Source of the DNA: Flavobacterium sp. H122
Lineage (GTDB): Bacteria; Bacteroidota; Bacteroidia; Flavobacteriales; Flavobacteriaceae
NCBI RefSeq assembly: GCF_004959765.1
Contig: NZ_SJZD01000002.1
Location: forward strand, 310,001 to 374,000
Direction of reading: 5' to 3'
Length of the DNA stretch: 64,000 nt
The position numbers were made by a program, and so were the translations under genes. Under the pieces are notes generated by a model. It was not told the origin of the DNA. It ran no database searches and saw nothing but the letters and a program-made list of their open reading frames with translations. Below, in pieces: positions 1 through 7,588 of the stretch. Every line of letters begins with the position of its first letter. Positions within the stretch are counted from its first letter, which is position 1.

Positions 1-1377
1 GCTTCCAAGTTAAAAGGGGAAAATGAAAAACAGCATATTGCCGTAATTGGTGATGCTTCCATTGCATCGGGAATGGCGTTTGAAGCTTTAAATCATGCCG
101 GTGATACTGATGCCAATGTGTTGGTTATCCTGAATGATAATGCTATAGGTATCGATCCAAGTGTTGGCGCATTAAAAGAATATTTAACATCTTTTAAGGA
201 AGGGAATCTTCACGAAGAAAATAATATTTTCAAAGCTTTGAATTTTGATTATTCAGGGCCTATTGACGGACATGATTTAAACGGATTAATTACCGAATTG
301 AATCGCCTTAAAAATGTAAAAGGCCCTAAATTTCTTCATGTTATTACCACAAAAGGGAAAGGGCTTACATTGGCTGAAGAAAATCAGGTTAAGTATCATG
401 CCCCGGGAAAGTTTGATCCCGAAACAGGGAAGATTTACCCTAAAGAAGAGGATGGTTTACCTCCAAAATTTCAGGATGTTTTTGGGCATGCTTTAGTTGA
501 ATTGGCTGAAAAAAATGATAAAATAATAGGAGTGACTCCAGCAATGCCTTCAGGGTCTTCGATGAAGTTTATGATGGAAGCATTTCCGGACAGAGCTTTT
601 GATGTTGGAATTGCAGAGCAACATGCTGTTACATTTTCTGCAGGAATGGCAACACAAGGGATGACAGTTTTTTGTAATGTGTATTCTACCTTTTTGCAAA
701 GAGCTTACGATCAGGTTATTCATGATGTGGTTTTGCAGGATTTACCTGTAGTTTTTTGTTTGGATCGTGCAGGATTTGTGGGTGAAGACGGTGCCACTCA
801 CCATGGAGTATTTGATTTGGCTTATTTAAGTTGTATTCCAAATTTAATTATAACTGCCCCTTTAAATGAAATTGAGCTCAGAAATTTGATGTATACGGCT
901 CAGTTGGGCTTGGAGCATCCAATATCAATTCGTTACCCCCGCGGAAGAGGTTTTGTTAAAGATTGGCAAAAACCATTTGAAAAAATTGAAATTGGAAAAG
1001 CAGTGTGTTTGAAGGAAGGCGATGATACAGCAGTTTTGTCAACAGGGACTATTGGCAACAATGTAATCAAAGCATTGGGAAGTATAAGCGAAAATAAACC
1101 AGCCCATTATCATTTTCCGTTTGTAAAGCCATTAGATGAAAAGGCACTTCATGAAATTGGCAGAAAATACAAAAAAATAATTACCATTGAAGAAGGTGTT
1201 GTGAATGGCGGTTTTGGCAGTTTGATAAGCAGTTTTTTTCTAGAACACGATTATTCGTTATCGATTAAAAAACTGGGAATTCCGGATGAATTTATAGAGC
1301 AGGGTACAGTGAATCAATTGCAGCAACTTTGTAAAATTGACGCCGATAATTTAATAGAATACTTTAAGACTTTATAA
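1..1377 (+). CDS. dxs: 1-deoxy-D-xylulose-5-phosphate synthase, 3' part (5' end outside window)
   Basis: The reading frame is open from base 1, so the N-terminal part lies upstream; 458 residues are present of a family that is usually near 590-640. The enzyme condenses pyruvate and glyceraldehyde-3-phosphate with thiamine diphosphate, the first step of the MEP isoprenoid pathway, in the cytosol. Visible motifs are the cofactor-binding stretch around VIGDASIASGMAFEA and ILNDN, the IAEQHAV glutamate motif, DRAGFVGEDGATHHG with the active-site histidine, and a C-terminal transketolase-like domain ending near position 1374. The thiamine motif reads GDA rather than the usual GDG. A strong terminator follows directly. 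Identity is secure; the start cannot be seen. Confidence 0.96.
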   Translation, partial: ASKLKGENEKQHIAVIGDASIASGMAFEALNHAGDTDANVLVILNDNAIGIDPSVGALKEYLTSFKEGNLHEENNIFKALNFDYSGPIDGHDLNGLITELNRLKNVKGPKFLHVITTKGKGLTLAEENQVKYHAPGKFDPETGKIYPKEEDGLPPKFQDVFGHALVELAEKNDKIIGVTPAMPSGSSMKFMMEAFPDRAFDVGIAEQHAVTFSAGMATQGMTVFCNVYSTFLQRAYDQVIHDVVLQDLPVVFCLDRAGFVGEDGATHHGVFDLAYLSCIPNLIITAPLNEIELRNLMYTAQLGLEHPISIRYPRGRGFVKDWQKPFEKIEIGKAVCLKEGDDTAVLSTGTIGNNVIKALGSISENKPAHYHFPFVKPLDEKALHEIGRKYKKIITIEEGVVNGGFGSLISSFFLEHDYSLSIKKLGIPDEFIEQGTVNQLQQLCKIDADNLIEYFKTL

Positions 1378-1380
1378 AAG

Positions 1381-1409
1381 AAAAACTCCGCTGAAAAGCG
1401 GAGTTTTTT
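1381..1409 (+). terminator. intrinsic terminator after dxs
   Basis: AACTCCGCT, loop GAAA, then AGCGGAGTT followed by a T tract. It lies between dxs (+) and the minus-strand gene ending at 1428. The stem core ACTCCGCT is the same as in the terminator at 20455-20478. Confidence 0.9.
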
Positions 1410-1427
1410 GTGGTTTTCAATATGAAA

Positions 1428-4400
1428 TTATCGAATGATTAGTTTTTGTGTTCCCTGAAATCCTTTCCCTGAAACTTTTAAAATGTAGTTTCCGGTGCTA
1501 AGTTTGCCAAAGTTGATTTCCTGTGAATTACCACTGATATTGATAATACTGTTATATATATTTTTACCCGAAATGTCAAATAGTTCAACCTTAGTGTCTC
1601 CATAGGTTTTTTCTGATGTAATGGTTACGTTTCCATTGCTTATTGTAGGGTAAACTTTAATATGATTGTCAGCAATTTCGTTTTTAGGATTTGATAAAGT
1701 CGCTGATAAAGCTCCGGAGAAAACGCCTCTTCCATAAGTTGCTGCAAAAACGTTGTATGCAGTTGGTGCAGTTGGTGAATTTGGCTGTAAATCTAAATCA
1801 GTAACTTTTACATTGCTCATTCCGTTGTAAGATTGTTTCCAGTCTAAATTTTGATCAGATGTCCCACTTGGGTTGAATGTATTGGCATACCATACACCTA
1901 AATCAGTTCCAATCATAATTTCAGCAGAGTTTAAGGGATTCTGTAAAATACATTTTACTGGTAAATCGGGTAGATTACCATCTAATTTGTACCAATTGGT
2001 TCCTCCATTTGATGTATACCAAATATTATTAACACCATAGTTGTGCATAGTCACAAAAATTTGGTTGTCATTTAAGCCAAATTCTATGTCTGAAACACTT
2101 CCTATGAATCCAGAACCTGTAATGTTTGTAGGTGTAAAAGGACTTGTTGCTGTGTTTGCGTTATCAAGTTTTAATAACCTGCCACTCATTGTTCCGATAT
2201 AAAGTGTGTTTGGATTTGATTTTCCATTTGATAGGGTAGTTGCATAAGTTGTCAGGGAAGTACTTGTTAATGCTGTAACTGTAGCAGTTGAACTTAAATA
2301 ATTAGTATATCTTCTTATTTGAAATGTTGTGGGACTTGTATTTGTATCCGTTGCCTCAGAATATACTATATCGTTTGTAGAATCTAAACTCATGGCAGGG
2401 TAAAATAAACCTAAACTGCTATTTTCATTAGATAGAGTACTTTTTATACTGCCGTCAAGATTTCTTGCATACATTCTGTTGTTGTTGGTGTAATTTGTAA
2501 TGTAGTAAGTATTGCTGACAGTTGTTCCGTTTTGTTTGAATAAAGGTTTACCTCCGTCACCACCTTGAATCTCATAACTTCCGGTTAATCCGGTTGCTCC
2601 GGCTGATGTGCTTAATGTTGAAGGGAAATACTGAGAGCCGTTATCTTGGGATCCGGCAACAAAAAAATCATTTGTTGTGGAAGCGATGCCTCTTGGAGCA
2701 ACTGCAACTCCAACAAATTGAGTTACGTTGAAACCATTATTTCTGCTTGTTATTGCGGTCGTAGAAGTTCCTGAAGCCGTAGACAGACTGCCACAATAAT
2801 ATATGCCTCCATCATTGCCAAAAACTCCGATATTTGGTGAGCCAGGTTTGAAAGTTAAAGCATGTTGGTCTGAATGAACGTTTTCTTGCCAACGAGAAAT
2901 TTGTGTCCATGTACCTCCGCTATTTGTAGATCTGAAAAGATCTATACCTCCAATGAAAATCGTTGCGTCATTAGTTGGACTTGATTCTATCATCAGATCA
3001 TAAAAAGCTTGGTACCCTGTAAATCCAGCAATATATTCCCTTGATGGATTATTAGGACCGCTTGAGTAAACACTTGTTGGGAGTGTTATTACACTCGGTG
3101 TGGTAGCGAATTTATCAGTTGTTTTTTCAAGTTTGATTTCCCATGCTGCTTCTGTTGTAGCATTAGGTGTCATGTTTTTTAGTTGTGATAAAACATAAAC
3201 CGTGTTTGCATTAGTATTTGAAGTTTCTATTTCGACTCTGGATCCAGTTCCGCCTGTTCCTTTTGTACCACTTGTGTATCCAACTACAGAATGTTTCAAT
3301 TGGAATGTAGTGCCATTGTCCTGAGAAGAAAATACTCTTCCTCCTCCATCTCCAAAGGTCCAGCTGTCAGTAGAAGAAACCCAAATGTTGCCGTCAATTC
3401 CTATTTCAATGTCATTTGGGCAGGTTGGACGATTTGCCGGACTATTTGGTAAGTTTAATTTAGTCCATGTTGAGCCACCGTTTGTAGATTTGTATAATCC
3501 AAATTTAGTTGCGTCAAATAATGCTCCGTCTCTGGATTCTGAATAATAACCATCACCAACAGCTGCGTAAATTTCTGAGTTTCCTGAATTGTTCTTCACA
3601 ACAATATCATTAATGAAATTGATACCGCTTATTTCCAGACCTGAAAAGTCGTTTGGAGCGGCTGTTTTGAATTTTCCTGTTAGGTTGGATAAGTTGTTGA
3701 TAAGTAAATCACCATCTTCTTTGGATATCATTATGGTAGGTACAGTTCCTGTTACCGCAGCGTCTTCAGCCATATTGAATACACCTCCGCCGGCAACATT
3801 ATTAATTATAATGACCCCTAAGGCGCCTTTTGTTTGTGCATTTACAGATTTTGACTCAAATGAGCAAGTACCTCTTCTTATCAAAACTATTTTGCCTGAG
3901 TAATTTTCAGAAGAAACGGTACAGCCGTCATCTGTAGGAGCTGTTCCGTCGTTAACTAATACTATAGGTGCAGTAATTTCAGAGTTAATTGCGCCACCAG
4001 GCCATGTTGCTAATCCTGTTGTATAAGTGTTAATTACATTCGTGTTAGAAGGTGATGTGATTTCTAATTTGTAAAGTTTTTTTATTTCGCTGGTCACGGC
4101 TCCACCTCCAAAAACTCTTGCCCAGGTGTTTCCATTATCAGTTGTTTTCCATATACCATTACCGTTTACATCGCCAGCAACATAAGATTCTCCTGTTCCT
4201 ACATACCATGTGTTGGTGTTGTTAGGGTCTATTGCTATATTTTGCACATTTATATGTTCAGGGAAAGATGTAATTCGACTCCATGTAGAATTTGAATTCG
4301 AAATGTTCGTATTTTTCCATAATCCGCCACTTACACCGCCTGCAATTACTGTATTGTAATTGGTGTCGCTCGGATCGAAAATTATTGCTCTGGTTCGTCC

Positions 4401-4802
4401 ACCTACGTTGTTTGGGCCCCTTTCTATCCAATTGTTGTCAGTAGCGTCTCCAGGAATTCTTTGAGAAGGACTCTCAGTTCTTTTATTTTTTAGTTCTTCA
4501 CGTATTTTGTTAAGATTTTCCGGTGTAGGATACCCTTTTTCAGGATTCATTGTAAGTAACCATTCCTGCTCAAAATATTGATTAGGAGGAAGGCCGGCAG
4601 CTTTTCTCTCAGACCTTGAAATGTTGAAATATTTATTGATTTTGTTGTTTGCAAGATGAAATTCATGTTTTTTTCGAATTTCTTTGATTTGCTTTTTAGT
4701 ATATGTTTTCTTTTGTTTACTCTCAACTTTATTGTTTTGTTGTGAATAAGCAGGGCTGAAAACTACTAAAATTGTAAGGGTTAAAAGTAGTTTTTTCATC
4801 AT
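1428..4802 (-). CDS. secreted beta-propeller (sortilin/VPS10-like) protein with PA domain and type IX sorting domain
   Basis: A 1124-residue exported protein. Residues 1-20 form a signal peptide (MMKKLLLTLTILVVF then SPAYS). Residues about 120-240 and 385-1030 carry repeated NGGxTW-type Asp-box motifs (STNGGSTWTKL, TSNGGTNWYKL) typical of sialidase/sortilin-like propellers. A protease-associated (PA) domain is inserted at about 270-380 (GKIVLIRRGTCSF, GVIIINN). The last ~80 residues are a type A sorting domain (IKVYP, LFDISGK, STGNYILKV), implying export by the type IX system and surface attachment or release. No catalytic domain is recognisable, so the function is unknown; adhesion or substrate binding is inference. 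Either of the two initial Met codons could be used. Confidence 0.9.
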   Translation of the reverse strand: MMKKLLLTLTILVVFSPAYSQQNNKVESKQKKTYTKKQIKEIRKKHEFHLANNKINKYFNISRSERKAAGLPPNQYFEQEWLLTMNPEKGYPTPENLNKIREELKNKRTESPSQRIPGDATDNNWIERGPNNVGGRTRAIIFDPSDTNYNTVIAGGVSGGLWKNTNISNSNSTWSRITSFPEHINVQNIAIDPNNTNTWYVGTGESYVAGDVNGNGIWKTTDNGNTWARVFGGGAVTSEIKKLYKLEITSPSNTNVINTYTTGLATWPGGAINSEITAPIVLVNDGTAPTDDGCTVSSENYSGKIVLIRRGTCSFESKSVNAQTKGALGVIIINNVAGGGVFNMAEDAAVTGTVPTIMISKEDGDLLINNLSNLTGKFKTAAPNDFSGLEISGINFINDIVVKNNSGNSEIYAAVGDGYYSESRDGALFDATKFGLYKSTNGGSTWTKLNLPNSPANRPTCPNDIEIGIDGNIWVSSTDSWTFGDGGGRVFSSQDNGTTFQLKHSVVGYTSGTKGTGGTGSRVEIETSNTNANTVYVLSQLKNMTPNATTEAAWEIKLEKTTDKFATTPSVITLPTSVYSSGPNNPSREYIAGFTGYQAFYDLMIESSPTNDATIFIGGIDLFRSTNSGGTWTQISRWQENVHSDQHALTFKPGSPNIGVFGNDGGIYYCGSLSTASGTSTTAITSRNNGFNVTQFVGVAVAPRGIASTTNDFFVAGSQDNGSQYFPSTLSTSAGATGLTGSYEIQGGDGGKPLFKQNGTTVSNTYYITNYTNNNRMYARNLDGSIKSTLSNENSSLGLFYPAMSLDSTNDIVYSEATDTNTSPTTFQIRRYTNYLSSTATVTALTSTSLTTYATTLSNGKSNPNTLYIGTMSGRLLKLDNANTATSPFTPTNITGSGFIGSVSDIEFGLNDNQIFVTMHNYGVNNIWYTSNGGTNWYKLDGNLPDLPVKCILQNPLNSAEIMIGTDLGVWYANTFNPSGTSDQNLDWKQSYNGMSNVKVTDLDLQPNSPTAPTAYNVFAATYGRGVFSGALSATLSNPKNEIADNHIKVYPTISNGNVTITSEKTYGDTKVELFDISGKNIYNSIINISGNSQEINFGKLSTGNYILKVSGKGFQGTQKLIIR

Positions 4803-4832
4803 AAATTATAGTTTTGTTTTTAAATTGGGAAG

Positions 4833-4840
4833 CAAAAATA
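4833..4840 (-). promoter_or_regulatory. -7 promoter box of the beta-propeller gene
   Basis: Minus-strand TATTTTTG matches TAnnTTTG of Bacteroidota promoters, about 30 bases upstream of the start codon at 4802. No clear -33 element was identified. Confidence 0.5.
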
Positions 4841-4879
4841 TGAAAGGTTTTTAAAATATCAGGATTTTAACAAAATAAA

Positions 4880-6223
4880 TCAATTTTTTGTAGAAATCAT
4901 CTTACTGAACAATAGGGCATTACCATCAGTCAGCATCGAGACAAAATGTGAAATATGCAATAATCTTTCGTAAAGCGTTTCTTTTTCCAGACTGTGTTTT
5001 TCAGGCAGGATTTTCAATAAAAGCTTGTCCAGATTGGTTTCTTTACCTTCAAATTTGTTGTTGTAGGCAGTAATAAATTTGTCCAGTAGGTTATTGATTA
5101 TCTGATAGCCGTTAATTTCTTTTTCAATTACTTCGCGGCTTTGGTAGATGTTTTTGACGCTCAAATTGATAATATCATTCATTTGAGCATTGTATTTTGA
5201 TTTATCGGTTAAAGCATAAGGAAACTTTCCTTGTAAAATTAATTCCTCATTTTCAATAAATACATTTACAGCATCATTAATCAAACTTCCTATTGCCAGG
5301 GCACGCAGGTAACTGATTCGGTCTTCTTTTGTGGTCAGAGCATTGTATTTTGAGGTGTCAATGGAATCTTTAACCAATTTTATTAGATATTCCAGGGCAT
5401 AATCTTCAGAAACCAAGCCTAAATTGATTCCGTCTTCAAAATCTATTATTGTATAACAAATGTCATCAGCGGCTTCAACAAGGTAAGCAAGCGGATGACG
5501 TTCGTAACCAATGTCATTTCCTGATTTATTAACTATCAAACCTAATTCTTCGGCAACTTCTTTGAAGAAATTTTTGTCCTGTTGGAAGAAGCCGTATTTT
5601 TTATCTGCAATATTTGAAGTTGGTTTTTTAGGCAGACTTTCTTTCGGGTATTTCATAAAAGCTCCTAAAGTGGCGTAAGTCAAACGTAAACCGCCTTCCA
5701 CGCCAGGTCGTGAGCTTGTTAAAACCGAAAATCCATTGGCATTTCCTTCAAAATCGATTAAATCCTGCCATTCTTTTTCTGTTAACTGGTCTTTGAATTT
5801 CAGTCCGTTGCCAATCGAGAAATATTCACCGATGGCTTTTTCTCCTGAATGGCCAAAAGGAGGATTTCCTATATCATGCGCTAGTGCCGCGGCTGCAACA
5901 ATTGCTCCGAAATCATTGGCTTGGTAACCGTGGATTTCCTGCAGATATGGGTATTTCTCCAAAATTTTTTTTCCTACTAAGCGTCCTAACGAACGTCCCA
6001 CAACCGAAACCTCCAGACTGTGGGTTAACCGTGTATGCACGAAATCGGTTTTAGAAAGAGGGATAACCTGAGTTTTATCCTGTAAACTTCTAAAGGCAGC
6101 CGAAAATATTACTCGGTCATAATCGACTTCAAAGCCTAATCTTGTATCGTCTTGTTCTTTGCGTAAACGTTTACTGGTGTCGCCTTGGCGTTTTAAAGAT
6201 AGAAGTTGTTCCCAGTTCATCAT
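4880..6223 (-). CDS. dgt: dGTP triphosphohydrolase
   Basis: Hydrolyses dGTP to deoxyguanosine and triphosphate in the cytosol. The 447-residue product has the HD-superfamily metal site: RLTHSLEVS for the first histidine, then ALAHDIGNPPFGHSGE for the HD pair and following histidine. The N-terminal LGFEVDYDRVIFSAAFRSLQDKTQV and the later HPLAYLVEAADDICY stretch are typical of the Dgt family. The start MMNWEQLL fits the family N-terminus. Some dGTPases act against phages by draining dGTP, but nothing around this gene (no partner, no mobile context) suggests more than nucleotide-pool control. Confidence 0.93.
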   Translation of the reverse strand: MMNWEQLLSLKRQGDTSKRLRKEQDDTRLGFEVDYDRVIFSAAFRSLQDKTQVIPLSKTDFVHTRLTHSLEVSVVGRSLGRLVGKKILEKYPYLQEIHGYQANDFGAIVAAAALAHDIGNPPFGHSGEKAIGEYFSIGNGLKFKDQLTEKEWQDLIDFEGNANGFSVLTSSRPGVEGGLRLTYATLGAFMKYPKESLPKKPTSNIADKKYGFFQQDKNFFKEVAEELGLIVNKSGNDIGYERHPLAYLVEAADDICYTIIDFEDGINLGLVSEDYALEYLIKLVKDSIDTSKYNALTTKEDRISYLRALAIGSLINDAVNVFIENEELILQGKFPYALTDKSKYNAQMNDIINLSVKNIYQSREVIEKEINGYQIINNLLDKFITAYNNKFEGKETNLDKLLLKILPEKHSLEKETLYERLLHISHFVSMLTDGNALLFSKMISTKN

Positions 6224-6250
6224 AGGGTTTTAGTTTGTTGATTTTGAAGT

Positions 6251-6276
6251 TTTCGCTTAGGTTTTCTTGAGCGAAA
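6251..6276. promoter_or_regulatory. inverted repeat upstream of dgt
   Basis: TTTCGCT and AGCGAAA are separated by 12 bases, in the 82-bp gap upstream of dgt. It could be a hairpin in the dgt leader or an operator. No T tract follows in either direction, so it does not look like a terminator. Confidence 0.35.
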
Positions 6277-6305
6277 CATTTTTTGAAGTTTCGAAGATAG
6301 GAAAT

Positions 6306-6749
6306 TTACTTTTCTTTCTTCATGCAGATGCTGTTTTCTACCCCAATGTATTGGCCATAATTTGGTATTAAGTGATAACCCGATTTTTTGTATAGTACAA
6401 TGGCACTTTCTAATTTTGGAGAGGTTTCAAGTATAAAATTATGATAGCCGCATTCTTTAGCCCAGTTTTCTATTTCGTTTAAAATTAATGTTGCCACGCC
6501 TTTTCCTCTTTGGTCAGGATGTACAAACATCCGTTTGATTTCGGCTGTTTCCTGATCGTATTCTTTGAACCCTCCGCAAGCTATGGCCTGTCCGTTTTCA
6601 TATACCACTACAACATGTTCCAGAAATTTATTGTTATAATGTGCAAAGAAATCTCTTTGTTCGCCATCAATGTCCACTAAATATTCATCAAATAAACCTG
6701 AAAGGCATTTGAAGTCTGGATTATCAGAGTTGGTGCGGAACAGTTTCAT
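6306..6749 (-). CDS. GNAT family N-acetyltransferase
   Basis: A 147-residue single-domain acyltransferase. The acetyl-CoA binding motif A is visible as IKRMFVHPDQRGKGVATLIL (R/QxxGxG/A at about residues 88-103), followed by the family's helix and a C-terminal GYHLIPNYG segment. The substrate cannot be deduced. The ATG at 6749 overlaps the stop codon of the preceding 74-codon gene in a TAATG arrangement, so the two are probably translationally coupled and co-transcribed from the promoter at 6993-7000. Confidence 0.88.
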   Translation of the reverse strand: MKLFRTNSDNPDFKCLSGLFDEYLVDIDGEQRDFFAHYNNKFLEHVVVVYENGQAIACGGFKEYDQETAEIKRMFVHPDQRGKGVATLILNEIENWAKECGYHNFILETSPKLESAIVLYKKSGYHLIPNYGQYIGVENSICMKKEK

Positions 6750-6973
6750 TATTTGTTGTTTGATAGAAAGAAATTTCTTGATTTTTTTGGATATTTATCG
6801 TAACTTTTATCACTTGGATTTTCAATAACAGTTTTGATATTGATTTCATCTCCCACTTTGAAGTTCGCTTCGGTATATTTGTAATCCAAAAGATATTCAC
6901 CGCAGAAATAATTCCCGTCGCTGTCTTTTTCAATAATTCCAGTATAAACTCCTTTTTCTTTTTCTTTTGACAT
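6749..6973 (-). CDS. small hypothetical protein, first gene of the GNAT operon
   Basis: A 74-residue, lysine-rich, probably cytosolic protein without signal peptide or membrane segment. It contains GVYTGIIEKDSDGNYFCGEYLL and FKVGDEINIKTVIENP, which suggests a small beta-rich fold; I do not recognise a family. Support for being real comes from its own -7 box 20 bases upstream, ATG start, and TAATG coupling to the GNAT gene. The ORF at 6724-6933 in another frame is a shadow of it. Confidence 0.7.
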   Translation of the reverse strand: MSKEKEKGVYTGIIEKDSDGNYFCGEYLLDYKYTEANFKVGDEINIKTVIENPSDKSYDKYPKKSRNFFLSNNK

Positions 6974-6992
6974 GATTATTTGCTTTAATCCT

Positions 6993-7000
6993 CAAAGGTA
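6993..7000 (-). promoter_or_regulatory. -7 box of the small-protein/GNAT operon
   Basis: Minus-strand TACCTTTG (TAnnTTTG). Three bases upstream, inside the spacer, is the palindrome ATTGC-AAA-GCAAT at 7004-7016, a possible operator. Confidence 0.6.
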
Positions 7001-7003
7001 CAA

Positions 7004-7016
7004 ATTGCTTTGCAAT
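7004..7016. promoter_or_regulatory. 13-bp palindrome inside a promoter spacer
   Basis: ATTGC TTT GCAAT on the plus strand, perfect 5-bp arms. Its place between the expected -33 and -7 elements is where a repressor would block RNA polymerase. Binding protein unknown. Confidence 0.35.
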
Positions 7017-7064
7017 GTTATTAAAATCCAACTTGGTTAAAATGTATGGTATTATCTTTTATTG

Positions 7065-7529
7065 TTACGTGTTTTTATTTTCTTTCAAATAAAAGTCTAA
7101 TTTATTTTTTTTAACAACAAATGTTGATGAGTATTCATCATGTAGTCCTAATTTTCTACCTCTTAAAAAAGTTAAATATTCAAAAGGTATAATCCTTAAG
7201 GTACTCCTCGCCAGAATTTCAATTTTTGCAGGTTTTTCTCCATTGGAATTAACTACTATGGTTTTCGTGATAAATTTAGAAATACTTCTTTGAAGTATAG
7301 TTTCTGTTGTTGAGTAATAAATAAAAATGAAAATCGAATTTGCTAAAAATAATTCATAAACATCTAATGTGTAATACCAATTTGTTACTCTATTGCCGTT
7401 TGAAACTAATTCTGTTAAATGAAAAAAAATTGTGAGTAGAATTTTCACGCAAAAAAGATCAATTAAAAAATTAACAATTCTGATGTTTTTACTTGCTAAT
7501 AGAAATTTTGGAAAGTTTATTTTATTCAT
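7065..7529 (-). CDS. RDD family membrane protein
   Basis: A 154-residue protein with at least two hydrophobic segments (about residues 17-40 and 60-80). The RDD signature is present: ASKNIRIVNFLIDLF near the N-terminus (Arg and Asp), TILQRSISKFITKTIVV, and the late Asp in GLHDEYSSTFVV. RDD proteins are inner-membrane proteins of mostly unknown role, some linked to cation transport. It lies downstream of nrdA on the same strand but is separated by a hairpin terminator, so it is probably transcribed by readthrough or from an unseen promoter. The gene looks more AT-rich than its neighbours. Confidence 0.75.
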   Translation of the reverse strand: MNKINFPKFLLASKNIRIVNFLIDLFCVKILLTIFFHLTELVSNGNRVTNWYYTLDVYELFLANSIFIFIYYSTTETILQRSISKFITKTIVVNSNGEKPAKIEILARSTLRIIPFEYLTFLRGRKLGLHDEYSSTFVVKKNKLDFYLKENKNT

Positions 7530-7540
7530 ACTTTAAATTA

Positions 7541-7566
7541 AAACAGCCATCCGAAGATAGCTGTTT
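7541..7566 (-). terminator. hairpin terminator after nrdA
   Basis: On the minus strand an 11-bp stem (one G-U pair) closes a TTCG tetraloop: AAACAGCTATC, TTCG, GATGGCTGTTT. It is followed by TTAATTTAAAG, a weak T tract. It sits 22 bases after the nrdA stop codon. Confidence 0.75.
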
Positions 7567-7588
7567 CTGTTTTTAAATTCTAAAATTC

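Noticed and set aside
3589..3903. Plus-strand ORF of 104 codons
   Set aside because: Lies wholly inside the beta-propeller gene in another frame and has no signal or promoter of its own.
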